From Locusta migratoria (taxonomy: Eukaryota > Arthropoda > Insecta > Orthoptera > Acrididae): DNA of 64,000 bases. The stretch spans positions 639,027,398 through 639,091,397 of the forward strand of contig CM048746.1 of NCBI GenBank assembly GCA_026315105.1, written 5' to 3'. Below, in pieces: positions 31,640-43,597 of this stretch (position 1 is its first letter; each line of letters begins with the position of its first letter). Both the position numbers and the translations under genes were made by a program. The notes beneath the pieces are model-generated. The model worked only from the letters and a program-made list of their open reading frames with translations. It ran no database searches and was not told the origin of the DNA.

Positions 31640-33000
31640 TACCCTCCGCCAAGCACTTACTGAGGATTACGAAATGTAGCCTATGTATTAATTCGGGGTA
31701 TAAGCTAGCTTCATTCCTCATTTCATTAAATTCCGTCCAACCTTTTCAGCGTGAAGAGGAAAAATGTGTAAGGTAACCTCCACCATGCACCGTACGGTTG
31801 CTTACGAAAGGTAGCCCATGTACTAATGCAGGGTGTAAGCTATCTCTGTTGCACATTTCATTCATATCCGTCCGGCCATTTCAGCGCTAGGGCTTCAGAA
31901 ACGAATTAACTAATTGTAAAGCACCCTCCGCCATGCACCACACGAAGCTAATTTTAGCATGCCTATAACCTTCGCGGGATTGCGGATGTATGGTATGGCC
32001 GTGCATAAAATACGAACAAAAATACCAACAAACATCAATTTTATAGGCTATATTAGATTTATTTTCAAATTCGCATTAAAACCATGCGTTGGTAACAAGA
32101 AATTCCTTCTGCTAGTGGTTTTCACCTCAATGTTTCGGTATACGTGGTATGTATCAAAGCTGATGGCCAAGAAATCTGAATGAAGTATGCTTTCCACTGA
32201 AGTATATGAAAATAATCGTACTTTAAATTGCTTACATAAAAATCACATGGTGTAAACAATATTTATGTTTTAAATGTTTCTTAGATGGTTATCATCCTGA
32301 ATAATGTAACGTAACTTTCAGAGATAGCTGCTAGAATTTTCAGAAATTTTATTTCATTCGAAACTTGGGGAAATCTGAAAATCAACTGTTTAGTCACTTT
32401 AATTACCTGAAATGATTGTAGGTAATCTGAATATATTAATACTGCACTGATAAACTGAATTGTTCAATCATATTTAAACATTTAATCAGGATCGGAATAC
32501 AACTGTAGAATCTGACAAAGTTCAATGTAAAGTATCCTCCGTCATGCATCATCCAAAATTTTATGTGACAGTGACGTTCCTCTCATATTGAAGGTCAAGT
32601 GTCCAAAATGTTATGAAGATTTTAGGATGATTGTCGCATGATGCCACATGTCTTCGACCATATAATTGTTTATGACGTCATATCTCCTGAACTAGATATC
32701 GTAAGCAGTTCTTACCCCTACGTCAACTGTTACCTCATGGAAGAAATATGTGTATGAAATTTGTTTAAAATTGATACAGCGGTTTAGAAGCAGACGTCGC
32801 ATGATGCAGCACTGCATTGTTTATTAAGTCATATCTTCTGAACTATTTGTCGTACAGTCATTTAATGGTGCCTATGACCATCGCGAAAGTGCAAGAAATA
32901 TGTTGACAAAGTTTCATCACAATCGGTGAAACGGTACGGCCACGCATAGAATATGAACTACAAACATTCATTTGTATATATTAGATTATGATAGCACTTA
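31640..33000. repeat. modular interspersed repeat, non-coding
   Basis: Related modules recur in series: ACCCTCCGCCAAGCACTTAC (31641), CCTCCACCATGCACCGTACG (31776) and CACCCTCCGCCATGCACCAC (31922), each followed by GAAAGGTAGCCCATGTACTA-like text. Later parts repeat phrases such as ATGACGTCATATCTCCTGAA(CTAG) (32664) and AAGTCATATCTTCTGAACTA (32826), with TTTGTATATATTAG at 32972-32990. The latter also occurs in the 39.2-40.3 kb and 52.2-53.0 kb repeats. No protein frame is credible. The class is unknown; a Helitron-like or LINE 3' UTR origin is possible. Confidence 0.5.
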
Positions 33001-35690
33001 CCAAATTCCAATAACATAAAGTATTTCAAATCATTTTCTATCTTTCTTCTCTGTTACATGCTTGAAGTCAAGTACGGGGGTTGCTCAGAGGGTAATGCAT
33101 CGCATTGCTCTTTCTTCTACTATTATTTATTGCACATAATGAGAATTACGTAGCGAAATAATGTTTCAACTACACGCCCTATTTTTACACGGAATCTCCG
33201 TACGGGGCTATGGCATTTTCTCAGCTGGAGACGTCTATACACTATCAGCCTTGTTCTGGTCACGAGTCACTTCTTCATGCAAAGCAGAAAATCCACGTTC
33301 CATCACAATTCGGTAAAAGAAAGCGTTCTCTTCAGCTTCGAATCGGTGCAGTCTTTCTTTCTGTGAGCTTTGTGATCCAGTGTTAGACCCTGCGAGAGTA
33401 TTAAAGACTGCGAATAATTGTACCCACACTACTTCTCCTGATTGACAGGTTCAACTGATGTGTAGTAATCGCCTTGTCCTCGTGAATGACAGCTTGAGCT
33501 CGCTGGACCTGTCAGGTGAACAGCCGTGTGTGATCTCCCCCACTGCTGCAAAACTCGGAGCCCCACTGAACCGCTTTCTGGTGACGTCATCCTCTGTACC
33601 CAGCAGTTGAATGTGTTCATGTGGAAAGCAGATGGTTTCGTGAATATTCGTCACGGTTTCTTTTCGGGGACAGAGAATTTCAACATGTTGCTTGTAATGT
33701 ACATCACTTACGGACGTCATGTTCCATGACGTAGCGTCGCCTTGTAGCGGCTGTCTCTTCCAATGGTTGTAGTGGGAAGAAAGAAACGAGATTAAGACTT
33801 AAATCAATCTGCCTGACTTCCGATTTCCAATTAACAGGTGACTTACATGTTAATCTTCTGTTGGTGCGACCGTTGCCAGCATCGGACCTCCTCTCTTCTA
33901 TCAGGGGTTTCTACTATTTTGTAAATGAATAAAAATGATAGCAACAGGGAAAGGCTACAGACAAGGAGTCGGACAGTTCACTGAAATAATCTCTGTATTC
34001 TGAAAGTAGCTTATAGAATTACGAGGTAGCCTGTTACATCTTAGTAAACGGTTACTGATTCTTGCTGCAGGACAAGACATACAGTAGAGAACAAACATCG
34101 AAAACAAAACACATTCAAATACTTCGACCAGCCTTTACCAAGAGAGAAAGAGAGCGTACTGAGTTTCATGGTGATTTCCGTTGGTCATGAGAACAGTACA
34201 CTGTGCCCGAAAGAGGGGCGGCACAAAACTAAAGGAAAAGCCTTTTAATAATAATCGCACCTATCGCCCGATATGCATATTTATTAAACTCGAAACCGAA
34301 TGCAATTACTTCACTTTAATCGAGAATACCTGGTTACTGGAAGTGTGAAGTTTTTGTTGGTCAATAAAACATCACCAGTACTGAGCATGGCGGCATCTGA
34401 ACAATAGGCGATTACGGACCTGTGTCCTCCAAAGAAGTGCAAGCATCTGAAGAAACTGCCGAACTGAGAGCGGCCACGTCGCTCACGCCAGTTTTGCTAA
34501 CGCGAGTTTCGAACCGCTGATTCTTCCGCCGGCAAAACTAGTGACGTGTTACCAACCTGACCAGAGCACAGGTAAAAGTTCGTTCTGGCCCGCAAGGGCC
34601 GGTTTCACGCCTAGGTTGGCGGCTTGTCTTGGCGGCAACTCGTCAACGACGGCGGGAACAGAAGTCTCCTTCCGCGAAGACGTTGGCTCTCCTGGAGTCT
34701 TTGTAGCTGATCACCATCTTGCTAATTTAATATATTAAGTAATACAGTACACGGAAAATTGTTTTGCCTCCACGACACGATGATCCTCTGGTCAGGCAAC
34801 CAAACGGTAATTTTAGATTGTCGGGGAAAATTAGTTTCATATGATTTTATTGGCGAATTATTTTACCAACTTCTTGAATATTAATCGGACCTAACTTTGT
34901 AATACTTCAAACGAATCGTCATTTTTCATTAGATTGGAATCCGTCGTCAGAAATTTGAGATTTATTTTATTTATGCCCACTCCCTTTGTCCTAAAGGCGG
35001 GCCATGTGCTTCATGACACCTTTGTGCTGATCTGGCAAAAGTCTTAGCTCTATAGACTTTACGCCATTTTTGTCAAGTCATCAGGCGAAAGTGACGCCAT
35101 TTCATATATCATGCATCAGACTTTCTCTCTCTCTCTCTCTCCATCCCACACAGGCAACCTAGAAGGCTTCTAACGACAGTCACCTTTTTTTGGAAATGAT
35201 TCAAACTGATCCCTATTTTTTTCCTAAATCACGAAAAGTTTTATTAGTTTACAGCCTCTATAACACAGTTATTTCACTTTAGCTGAAGATGATAAAAAAA
35301 AAGAACTTATCATATATGCCGGCTGAAGTCCACCGCTTTGTGTGCTGTCTTCGGCATTCACTAAAAGATTGGTGTTTCGGGATATTTTCGAAAATCATAG
35401 ACATGTCAGTTGATATGGAAACGGTTTTATTTCCATTTAAATGAATATTACACCAGGCACATAGTTGCACAATGTCCAAAATAAAATAAATGCTGCAGCA
35501 TGACAACAGAGCTGCTAACAGGTTTGTGACTACGAGCAGAGTGCCAGAGCATGGATCGATTTAAACGTTTTTCCGCGTAAAGGCTTAATAAGGCTAATGA
35601 CAAAGTTCTTCGGATACCAAATAAATAATATAACAGTATTTGAAATATGCCAAAATACACAAATTAAAATATTAAATCTAGGCTTTAACT
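33001..35690. other. unassigned sequence
   Basis: Overlapping minus-strand open frames at 33235-33720 (for example HEHIQLLGTEDDVTRKRF) are not recognised and may be chance. A (CT)n run lies at 35121-35141. 34380-34740 is GC-richer but unassigned. No gene was supported. Confidence 0.4.
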
Positions 35691-37592
35691 ATTTATCTCG
35701 ATGTACGTGTTTTATGAAATTTGTATTTAATAGTGTACGCCAGAAACAGGCAAAATGGAGTACAGACGACTAAAAAATGAGATTGACAGGAAGTGCAAAA
35801 TGGTTAAGCAGGAGTGGCTAGAAGCCAAATGCAAATCTGTAGAAGAATGTATAAGAAGGGTAAAAGTAGATACCGCCTACAGAAAAATAAAAGAGACATT
35901 TGGGGACAAGAAAACAACTCTACGAATATCAAGAACTCAGATGGGAAACCAGTTCTCAGCAAAGAAGGGAAAGCTGAAAGGTGGAAAGAGTACATAGAGC
36001 AGCTCTATAAAGGAAATGAACTTAGAGACGATGTTGTAGGAAGGGAAGAAGAAGTAGATCAATATGAAATAGGAGATACTATACTGAGAGATGAATTTGA
36101 CAGAACCCTGAAAGACCTACGTCGGAACAAGGCTCCAGGAGTAGATGACATACCCTCAGAGCTACTCTCTCTGGGAGAACCAGCCATGACAAAACTATTT
36201 GAACTGGTGTATAGGACGTATGAGACAGGCGAGATACCCTCAGACTTTAAGAAAAATGTAATAATCCCCATTCCAAAGAATTCAGGCGCAGACAGGTGTA
36301 AAAATTACAGAACCATCAGTTTGATAAGTCATGGTTGCAAAATTTTAACTCGAATTATCTACAGGAGAATGGAAAAGCTGGTAGAAGCTGATCTCGGGGA
36401 AGATCAGTTTGGATTCAGGAAGAACGTAGGAACCCGGGAGGCAATACTCACTTTACGTCTTATCTTAGAAGATAGATGAAGGAAAGGCAAACCAACATTT
36501 TTAGCTTTTGTAGATTTGGAGAAAGCGTTTGACAATGTTGACTGGAATACACTCTTTCACATCCTGAAGTCAGCGGGGGTAAAATACAGGGAAAGGAGAG
36601 ATTTTTACAACTTGTACAAAAGCCACACCGCAGTTATTAGACTCGAAGGGCATGAAAGGGAAGCATCTGTCGGGAAGAGAGTAAGACAGGGTTATAGCCT
36701 TTCTCCGATGTTATTCAATTTATACATCGAGCAGGCCATGAAGGAAAGCAAGGAAAAATTTGGAATACGAATTAAAGTTCAGGGGGAAGAAATAAAAACA
36801 TTGCGTTTTGCTGATAACATTGTAATTCTGTCAGAGACAGCAAAGGACCTGGAAGAGCAGTTGAATGGAATGGACAGTGTGTTGAAGAGAGCGTATAAAA
36901 TGAACATTAACAAGAGCAAAACTAAAATAATGGAATGCGGTCTTAGAAAATCAGGCGATGCTGAAGGAATTAGATTAGGTGACGAAACAATGAAGGTGAT
37001 AGATGAGTTTTGTTACTTGAGTAGTAAAATAACATGGGATGGTCGCAATATAGAGGATGTAAAATGCAGAATGGCAATGGGAAGAAAAGCATTTTTGAAA
37101 AAGAGAAATTTGATAACATCGAATTTTAATTCAAGTGTAAGGAAGTCTTTTCTGAAGTCATTTGTGTGGAGTGTTGCATTGTACGGGAATGAAACATGGA
37201 CGATAAGCAGTGCGGACGGGAAGAGAATAGAGGCTTTTGAAATGTGGTGTTACACAAGAATGTTGAAGATTAGGTGTGTAGATCGCATAGCTAATGAAGA
37301 GGTACTGAACAGAATTGCTGAGAAAAGGAATTTGTGGCATACCCTGACTAAAAGAAGGGATCGCTTGGTAGGACACATTCTTAGACATAGAGGAATCGTA
37401 AATTTAGCATTGGAGAGAAGTGTGTGGGGTAAAAATCGCAGAGGGAGCCCAATAGATGCGTATAGTAAGCAGATTCAAGTGGATGTGGGTTGCCGTACTT
37501 ATGAGGAGATGAAAAGGCTTGCTCAGGATAGAGTAGGGTGGAGAGCTGCATCAAACCAGTCTCCGGACTGAAGACCATAATAACAACAGTAC
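35691..37592 (+). mobile_element. LINE ORF2 copy (endonuclease-RT family), 5'-truncated
   Basis: A nearly continuous RT frame runs from 35814 to 37571. Blocks: NEIDRKCKMVKQEWLEAKCK in an upstream frame (35755-35925), KAPGVDDIPSELLSLG, NYRTISLISHGCKILTRIIY, DQFGFRKNVGTREAI, LAFVDLEKAFDNVDW, RQGYSLSPMLFNLYIEQAM, LRFADNIVILSETAKDLEEQ, ETWTISSADGKRIEAFEMWC and GHILRHRGIVNLAL. Damage is light: a frameshift near 35930, an in-frame TGA at 36477-36479, and the catalytic FADD changed to FADN at 36807-36818. The copy ends CTGAAGACCATAATAACAAC. Endonuclease is missing. Two older copies are at 40433 and 53497 (minus). Clade was not assigned. Confidence 0.9.
35814..37571 (+). pseudogene. reverse transcriptase of the 35.7-kb LINE
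   Basis: The reading frame of about 586 codons covers RT domains 0-7 and the post-RT region to the natural stop at 37569-37571. Only one nonsense codon (36477-36479) breaks it, directly before the F-V-D-L-E-K-A-F-D block. The first catalytic Asp (AFDNVDW) is intact; the second Asp of FADD is Asn. Related copies keep FADDIVILSE (at 41200 on the minus strand), so Asn is a derived change here. Enzymatic activity is very unlikely. Confidence 0.85.
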
Positions 37593-37730
37593 ACGCAAAT
37601 TAAAAGTAGTGTTTTGATTAGTGTTATATTTACTCAAATTATTTACATTATTTGTGTTTTCAAAGTGCACATATATATGTTATGATAATATTGTGTAGGC
37701 GTACTATTACTGAGACATGGAATTTTAATG

Positions 37731-38943
37731 TACAGGGTGCCCAGAAAAGGGCTCCCTGATTACAAAACTAAATATCTCGAAAACAAAGATCGATAGAGAA
37801 ATTCAGTAAACGGTATGTTTATTGTGAAAGCTGTAAGAAATTGATACAGCAGTTTGAAATAATAGTTACAAAAGCTGCTAACAGATGGCGCTGTACGCTG
37901 TACAGCTCATATCAGCATACATAAGTGAAATAGTCGTATGAAAACACTCTGTGCAAACAATCACATCACATTGTTTTCAAAATGTTCACCATTGGCACTG
38001 CAGAGGTGGCGCAAACGAAGAATGAAATTCGCCATCACATTTCGTAGTGTCTCAGCCGAAATGGATTCACATGCCACAGAGATCGCCGATTCAAGCTCGT
38101 CCAGCGTGGCGGGATGCTTCGGGTAGATCATGTCTTTCACTGTGCCCCACAAAAAAAGTCACAGGGAATCACATCCACCGTATATGGAGGCCAATCCATG
38201 CCTGCACCAGTAAATTTGGGATATTCCAAAGCAATGACTCGATTCCGGAAGTATTCCTCAAGAAAGCGAAACACTTGTTCGGTCCGATGTGGTCGGGCTC
38301 CATCTTGCATAAACCATTCAGTATCTGGTCGATCCTCTAATGCTTGCTGTGTGGCGACAAATTGTTCCAAAATTGCAACGTAACGTGCACCAGTGACCGT
38401 TTCTCGAATTAAAAAGGGCCAATAATGCCTCTGCTGCATACTGTAGCCCACGCATTAACTTTAGGAGGATACAAGGGTTTCGCTTCACACCAATATGGCT
38501 TTTCGGAACCCCAAAATTGACAGTTCTGCTTATTCGCGTATCCATTCAGGTGGAAGTGTGCCTCATCTGTAAACCAACATCAGATCCTTGACTATCAATA
38601 ATTGTGAGCATCTGATTAGCAAAGGCAACCCTTTGTTGCACAGCGTTTTAATTTTGAATGGAAACATGTGTATGCTCTTTCTCAGTATAATAAACTGTGG
38701 CGATATTTTCAGGCGTAACTGCGGTTTGCTTGCGGCCAACATGCCCCACTAAATCATCAGTTACGTTGCCTGTTCGTTGAAATTTTGCGAAGAGCGTACG
38801 AATGTTTTTTCCCATGGAACATTAAATCGTGCTTGATAACTTCGCCTTGTTGCCGTAGGACTCTCATCTAACCTGTGGTACTCTAGCACAAAAAAGAGGC
38901 GTTGTTCAATGGAGTACATGGTTTTAATCTCAGGGCATCCCAC
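37731..38943 (-). mobile_element. mariner-superfamily element with DUF4817-type transposase, decayed
   Basis: The left end TACAGGGTGCCCAGAAAAGG (37731) looks like a terminal repeat; a right counterpart was not found. Minus-strand blocks run from MYSIEQRLFFVLEYHRLDES (38918) with RARF-like HTH text, through a badly frameshifted middle, to PFLIRETVTGARYVAILEQF, DTEWFMQDGARPHRTEQVFR, YFRNRVIALEYP, DWPPYTVDVIPCDFF and LESAISVACESISAETLRNV (37961-38451). Both the central (QDGARPH) and last (CDFF) catalytic Asp are visible. The N-terminal 'MYS..QR..FV..Y.' block is typical of DUF4817 helix-turn-helix transposases in insects. It is dead through stops and frameshifts. Confidence 0.75.
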
Positions 38944-39204
38944 TTGCTAACAGCGCTCAGCATACCCAGACGTTTACCGACCCAAGTGCTAGCCAAGCCT
39001 GACGGTGCTAGACATCGATGACCTAACAGCAACCGGTGCATCCACTGCGGCACGGCCGCAGCCCATCTTTATGTTTGGCAGTGCACGAAGCCACAGCGCT
39101 TTTGTTTTCCACAACACTTGCGCCGCTGGAAATGGGAGGTTCTGCAACATCCAGAGCACTCACGTGACATGAAGTTGTGATTACGATGACTATTTATATT
39201 TTAA

Positions 39205-40290
39205 CTAGCTGATAACCCGTCGTTGACCGGGTATATATCTATTTCTTCCTGCCATTTTTCAGATGTATATTCATTTGTATGAGGGCTGTATGTCTGTAAA
39301 ATCTGTTGGAAATACGTTTAGTAGTAAAGAAGTAATAGATTAAAACTTGATGGGTGATGAGGCGGTTTTCCATGAAAGTTACTATTTATGTGCTCATATC
39401 TCATGAACTACGTGCCGTACTGTGATACAATTTAGAAGGTATACTCAACTTTATGCATGTATACTGTCTGTAAAATTTATTGCAGCTACAATTTATAGTG
39501 TAGAAATTATAAATTGTAAAGTCATACCGAAAGCCAGAGTTTTAGCCCATGAACAGCGGAAAGTTACTGTTTATGTGCTCGTATCTCATGAATTGCGTGT
39601 CGGAATGTGATACAATTTAGAAGGTACATTCCGCTATATGTGTGTATACTGTCTGTAAAATTTCCTGTCGCTACAATTTGTAGTGTTCAAATTATAAATT
39701 GTAAGGTCATACCGAATGTCGTAGTTTTACTAAATAAACAGCGTAAAAGTAGTAAGCGAGAACCTTTTTTCCTTTCATCATTTTACTATGGTTGCCAGCG
39801 AGAAAAGTTTAATAAAGGTTTGAAATTATGTTTAAAGTTTGTTGCAAGTCGCTAAGTACTGTCATTCTTATATATTGTATTTCGAAAGTCTCGCCGCATT
39901 ATATCGCATTTTTGAAGATTCCTATTGGTTATGACGTAATATCTTTTGAACCATGTGCCATATGTGATTCATAACGCTGCAGCAATTGTTTCCTCACGGT
40001 AAGGAATGTGTGTGCCACATTTGGTTGAAATCGGTCCAATGGTTTAGGAGAAAATGAGCAGCATTTTCGCAAAATGCAGCAGTTTTTCTCGCATCTCATT
40101 GTTTATGACGTCATATCTCGTCAACCATGTATTGTACGTGATTCTTACACTCACGGCGACCGTTCTCATGGATTGAAGCTTACGTGTACAAAATTTTATA
40201 AAGATTGGAACAAAACTGTAGATTTGCATGCAACACGTACAAACATAGGACACTTTGTTTTATATATTAGAAGATTACATACTTGATCGC
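39205..40290. repeat. interspersed repeat with internal ~185-bp duplication
   Basis: The element opens ATAACCCGTCGTTGACCGGG and ends near TTTGTTTTATATATTAGAAG. Inside, CTCATATCTCATGAACTACG followed by GATACAATTTAGAAGGTA (39391) recurs about 185 bp later (39578, 39610), and later modules read ACGTCATATCTCGTCAACCA and GTTGAAATCGGTCCAATGGT. Similar phrases occur at 32.6-33.0 and 52.3-53.0 kb. No protein is encoded. The start resembles the complement of the end at 52985 (AACCCGACGATGCCTGGGTA), so these are copies of one family. Confidence 0.6.
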
Positions 40291-40432
40291 TGTTTTTATT
40301 TAGCCGGCTTCAACCTAATATAGGCCATGTGGCCGGTTCTGAGCTCTTGCAGGACTACCGTGGCTGTATTATTATTTTTGAAGATGACCTATATTAAGTT
40401 GAAACCGTTTAAATAAAAAGTTTTAATATTTG

Positions 40433-41392
40433 CAACTGTTGCTGTTGTTTGTTGTTGTGGTCTTCAGTCTGGTTTGATGCAGATCTCCACGCTACCCTAT
40501 CCTGTGTCTGTCTCTTCATCTTACAATACGTTCAGAAACCTACATCCTTTTGAATCTGCTTATTATATTCGTCCCTTGGGCTCCCTCTACGATTTTTACC
40601 CCACACACTTCCTTCTGCTGCTAAATTGACGATTCCTTGATGTTTCAGAATGCGTCCCACCAATCTATCCTTTCTCTTAGTCAGGATATGCCAGAAACTT
40701 CTTTCCTTCCCGATTCGTTTAAGGATCTCCTCGTTAGTTACGTGATCTACCCATCTAATTTTCATCATTCGTCTATAACACCACATTTCAAAAGCTTCTA
40801 TTATCTTCTTATTTGAACTCATAATCGTCCACGTTTCACTCCCATACAATGCTACACTCCAGACAAATGCTTTCAGAAAGGACTTCCTAAAATTTACATT
40901 AATATTGCATGTTTACAAGTTTCGCTTCTTTAGAAATGCTTTTCTTCCCAAAAGCCATTCTGCATTTTATATCTTCCTTTCTTCGGCCATCAGAAGTTAT
41001 CTTGCTACCCAAAATTCATTTACTACATTTTTTGTCTCATTACATAGTCTGATTCCTTCATCATCGCCTAATTTTCAGACATTGCATTCCATTACCTTCG
41101 TTTCACTCTTGTTAATGTTCATCTTATATCTTCCTTTCAAGACACTGTCCATCCCATTCAATTGCTCTTTCAGATCTTTTGCGGTCTCTGACAGAATTAC
41201 TATGTCATCGGCAAACCGCAATGTTTTCATTTCTTCTCCCTGCACTTTAATGCCCTCTCCAAATTTCTCATTCCATTCCTTCACTGCATGCTCAATGTAC
41301 AGATTGAACAACATTGGGGAAAGGCTACAACCCTGTCTTACTCCCTTTCCAACCTCTGCGTCCCTTTCTTGCCCTACAACTCTGTTATTACA
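40433..41392 (-). mobile_element. LINE copy 2 of the 35.7-kb family, truncated
   Basis: On the minus strand, ORF2 pieces VGKGVRQGCSLSPMLFNLYI, LRFADDIVILSETAKDLKEQ (41075-41314), MYGSETWTIMSSNKKIIEAF, RWVDHVTNEEILKRIGK and VGRILKHQGIVNLA (40532-40849) follow the order of the 35.7-kb copy. FADD is intact here, but the frame is broken between 40850 and 41075 and the 5' part is lost at about 41392. The 3' end, read from the plus strand as GTTGTTTGTTGTTGTGGTCT, is the complement of the family's (AAC)n terminus. Confidence 0.85.
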
Positions 41393-42555
41393 ATATAAAT
41401 ATCGTCAAGGAAGATACATTTCTCCTAGGACAATCTTATCCAAATTAATACGCTTTCTTTGCCATAGTGAATCAGCCTCTGCAAGCGATCCAGTAAAGCA
41501 CCATTGATGACATTGTCCATGACATAGGGCGGTCTATACCGGACATCACATATGGCGAAAGGTCATAAGTAGCTGCCCGACTATACTGAAGATGTGTAAC
41601 CGTAAGTACCCATGTCAATAAAACCATTTTGGAGAAAAATAATAGTTTCCATTACCTTTTATCGTGTAATTGCATTTATTGTTCAAACACTGCTAGGAGA
41701 AGGCAATTACTCGATGCAGAGTATTTGGAGGCGACGGCTTCCTCTCAGCAAACGCCCAGAAACAACGTCTGGAAGTTTACCGCCCGGTATACAAGGATAA
41801 TTAATTTTGTCTGACTGTGGATGCTAGCTGCAGTTGGCTTATCCGCGGCGTATGTTCCTGATCGGTGCGTATTTAATTCTCGTGTGTTGACACACCGCGG
41901 CCCGACGAAATTAATTCAACGTTTACTCAGCAAATATTGGCGATGCATTTTCATGTTTAGACTAAAGTCGTCAGCGTTTGTAACACACGTTAAATAATAG
42001 TACGTCGTAATTTAGGAACTTCGGCAACGAAAGACTACACACAGTAGATAAATACAAGTTTATAGTGTTTAGTGGGATAAGACCGTGGTTTAGGTCGAAA
42101 AATATCGATTTTCGGTTTTCATCATATTTCGATAGATTAAGGTTTTACTTACGTACTGTGTAAAGGATTTTGCTGTAATTTTTGTTCGAGCATTTAAAGA
42201 GCACATTTTCCTGCCATGTGTGTTTATGTTTCATGCACACTTTTCTGTCACCCATTTCTTCTGCATATATTTTAGATCATTATATCCCCTACATTGGACG
42301 TTAGGGACTTTTTCTTTTTTACTCCAGAGTGTGTTGGCTATCCTTGGAATGCAACGGTCGGTATTCTTTTATTTCAAACACGCGGTTAGTTTTGTTCCAG
42401 TATGATTGTGAGAAGTTGTTATACTTACGTTTGCAGTGCTTGTTTTCGTATGTTTTGTTGTGTTTATTGAAGATGACGAAACGTAAAGGCATTTTCAAGA
42501 TTCTTCCATAAGACCTCTACTGATGATAAGCCATGTCATGAATTCTCTACAGCAG
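41393..42555. other. unassigned AT-rich sequence
   Basis: No gene or repeat was recognised. Short frames are consistent with chance. Confidence 0.4.
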
Positions 42556-42960
42556 TTAAACCTATTTTCAGAGACTTGGCTCATCATAACCTTCTGAGGA
42601 AATGTGTACATGGGCAGACAAAGAACCCAAATAAATGTTTCAACAGCACAATTTGGAACCTGTAGTTGTAGGTATGCATACAATCAAACTGGGAGTTCAT
42701 GATGCTGTTATTACATTCAGTTGTGGTAATATTGGAAAGTGTTGGGCACTGAAAAAGCTGGGAATTAATCCTGGTGAAAATAATGATCACTAGGCTGCAA
42801 AAAGCGATAAAATGAGGATAGCCGATGTAGACAGGTCTGCATCTAATACGGCCACGAAAACATGACAAACATCCAGGAAGGTGAACAAGAAGCTGGAAGA
42901 CCTGATAGAGGCCAAAGAAGGGCCATCATATGCAGCAAGATAGTTTTAATTAACTGTAAG
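42556..42960 (+). pseudogene. Mutator-like transposase-domain fragment
   Basis: Plus-strand frames give LRKCVHGQTKNPNKCFNSTI, then after a shift VGMHTIKLGVHDAVITFSCG, NIGKCWALKKLGINPGENND, KMRIADVDRSASNTATK and RKVNKKLEDLIEAKEGPSY. This resembles the C-terminal part of a family of insect proteins annotated with a Mutator-like transposase domain ('HG.TQN.NE.FN..IW', 'GVYDAV..FN.G'). At least two frame breaks and stops are present. The assignment rests on recalled motif style and needs a profile search. Confidence 0.45.
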
Positions 42961-43597
42961 TAACTAATTTCAAAAGTTTTTTCTTTAAAGTCAATTTCCC
43001 TCAAACTAAAATTTTCAGTACAATTGCCCCATTATATCAGAAACGATCATAGATAAATGAATGAAATTTTCAGAGAATGAATAACATAAAAAGCCATCTC
43101 TGGCACTAAGTTCCCCATTGGGAAGGTCACAAAAATATTTTCTGCAGAAAAAAACTTAATATTTTAATAAATTTAACAAAGTATTTCTTAACAAATATAA
43201 AATGGATAAAGTAGATTTTAGTATAGTTTATCAGCGTCATGTAACATATAGTAAAAATCTTAAGATCTTGAATCAATTTTTTTTTCAGAAATGGATCAAA
43301 TACTTGCCAAATTAAGATGGGTTAGATAAGCAGGGTGTGGCCCCCATAAAAGACAGACTTGTCCCGATGGGAGCTCATCATGAAACATCTGTGCAGTAAT
43401 GTTGGCTTCTATGGGACCAAATACAAATTGTGTAATAAATGAGGGACAGATTTGAACACTGGCTTTTTCTGGAAATTGATCATCTACTTCTTTCTCTAGA
43501 GGTATGTATGAGTGGTAGTCTAAAAGCACATTCGTTTGATGTATTTTAAACATTTGTTTGTTGCCATTCATAAAGAATGTATCAATCTTAGGACTCT
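42961..43597. other. unassigned AT-rich sequence
   Basis: No supportable feature. The minus-strand frame at 43296-43736 runs partly through the SINE and was not recognised. Confidence 0.4.

Noticed and set aside
40310..40420. Short inverted repeat (CCGGCTTCAACCTAATATAGG and its diverged complement) as a regulatory hairpin
   Set aside because: It is imperfect and lies directly beside the LINE copy 2 3' end at 40433; more likely old repeat sequence, with no evidence of function.
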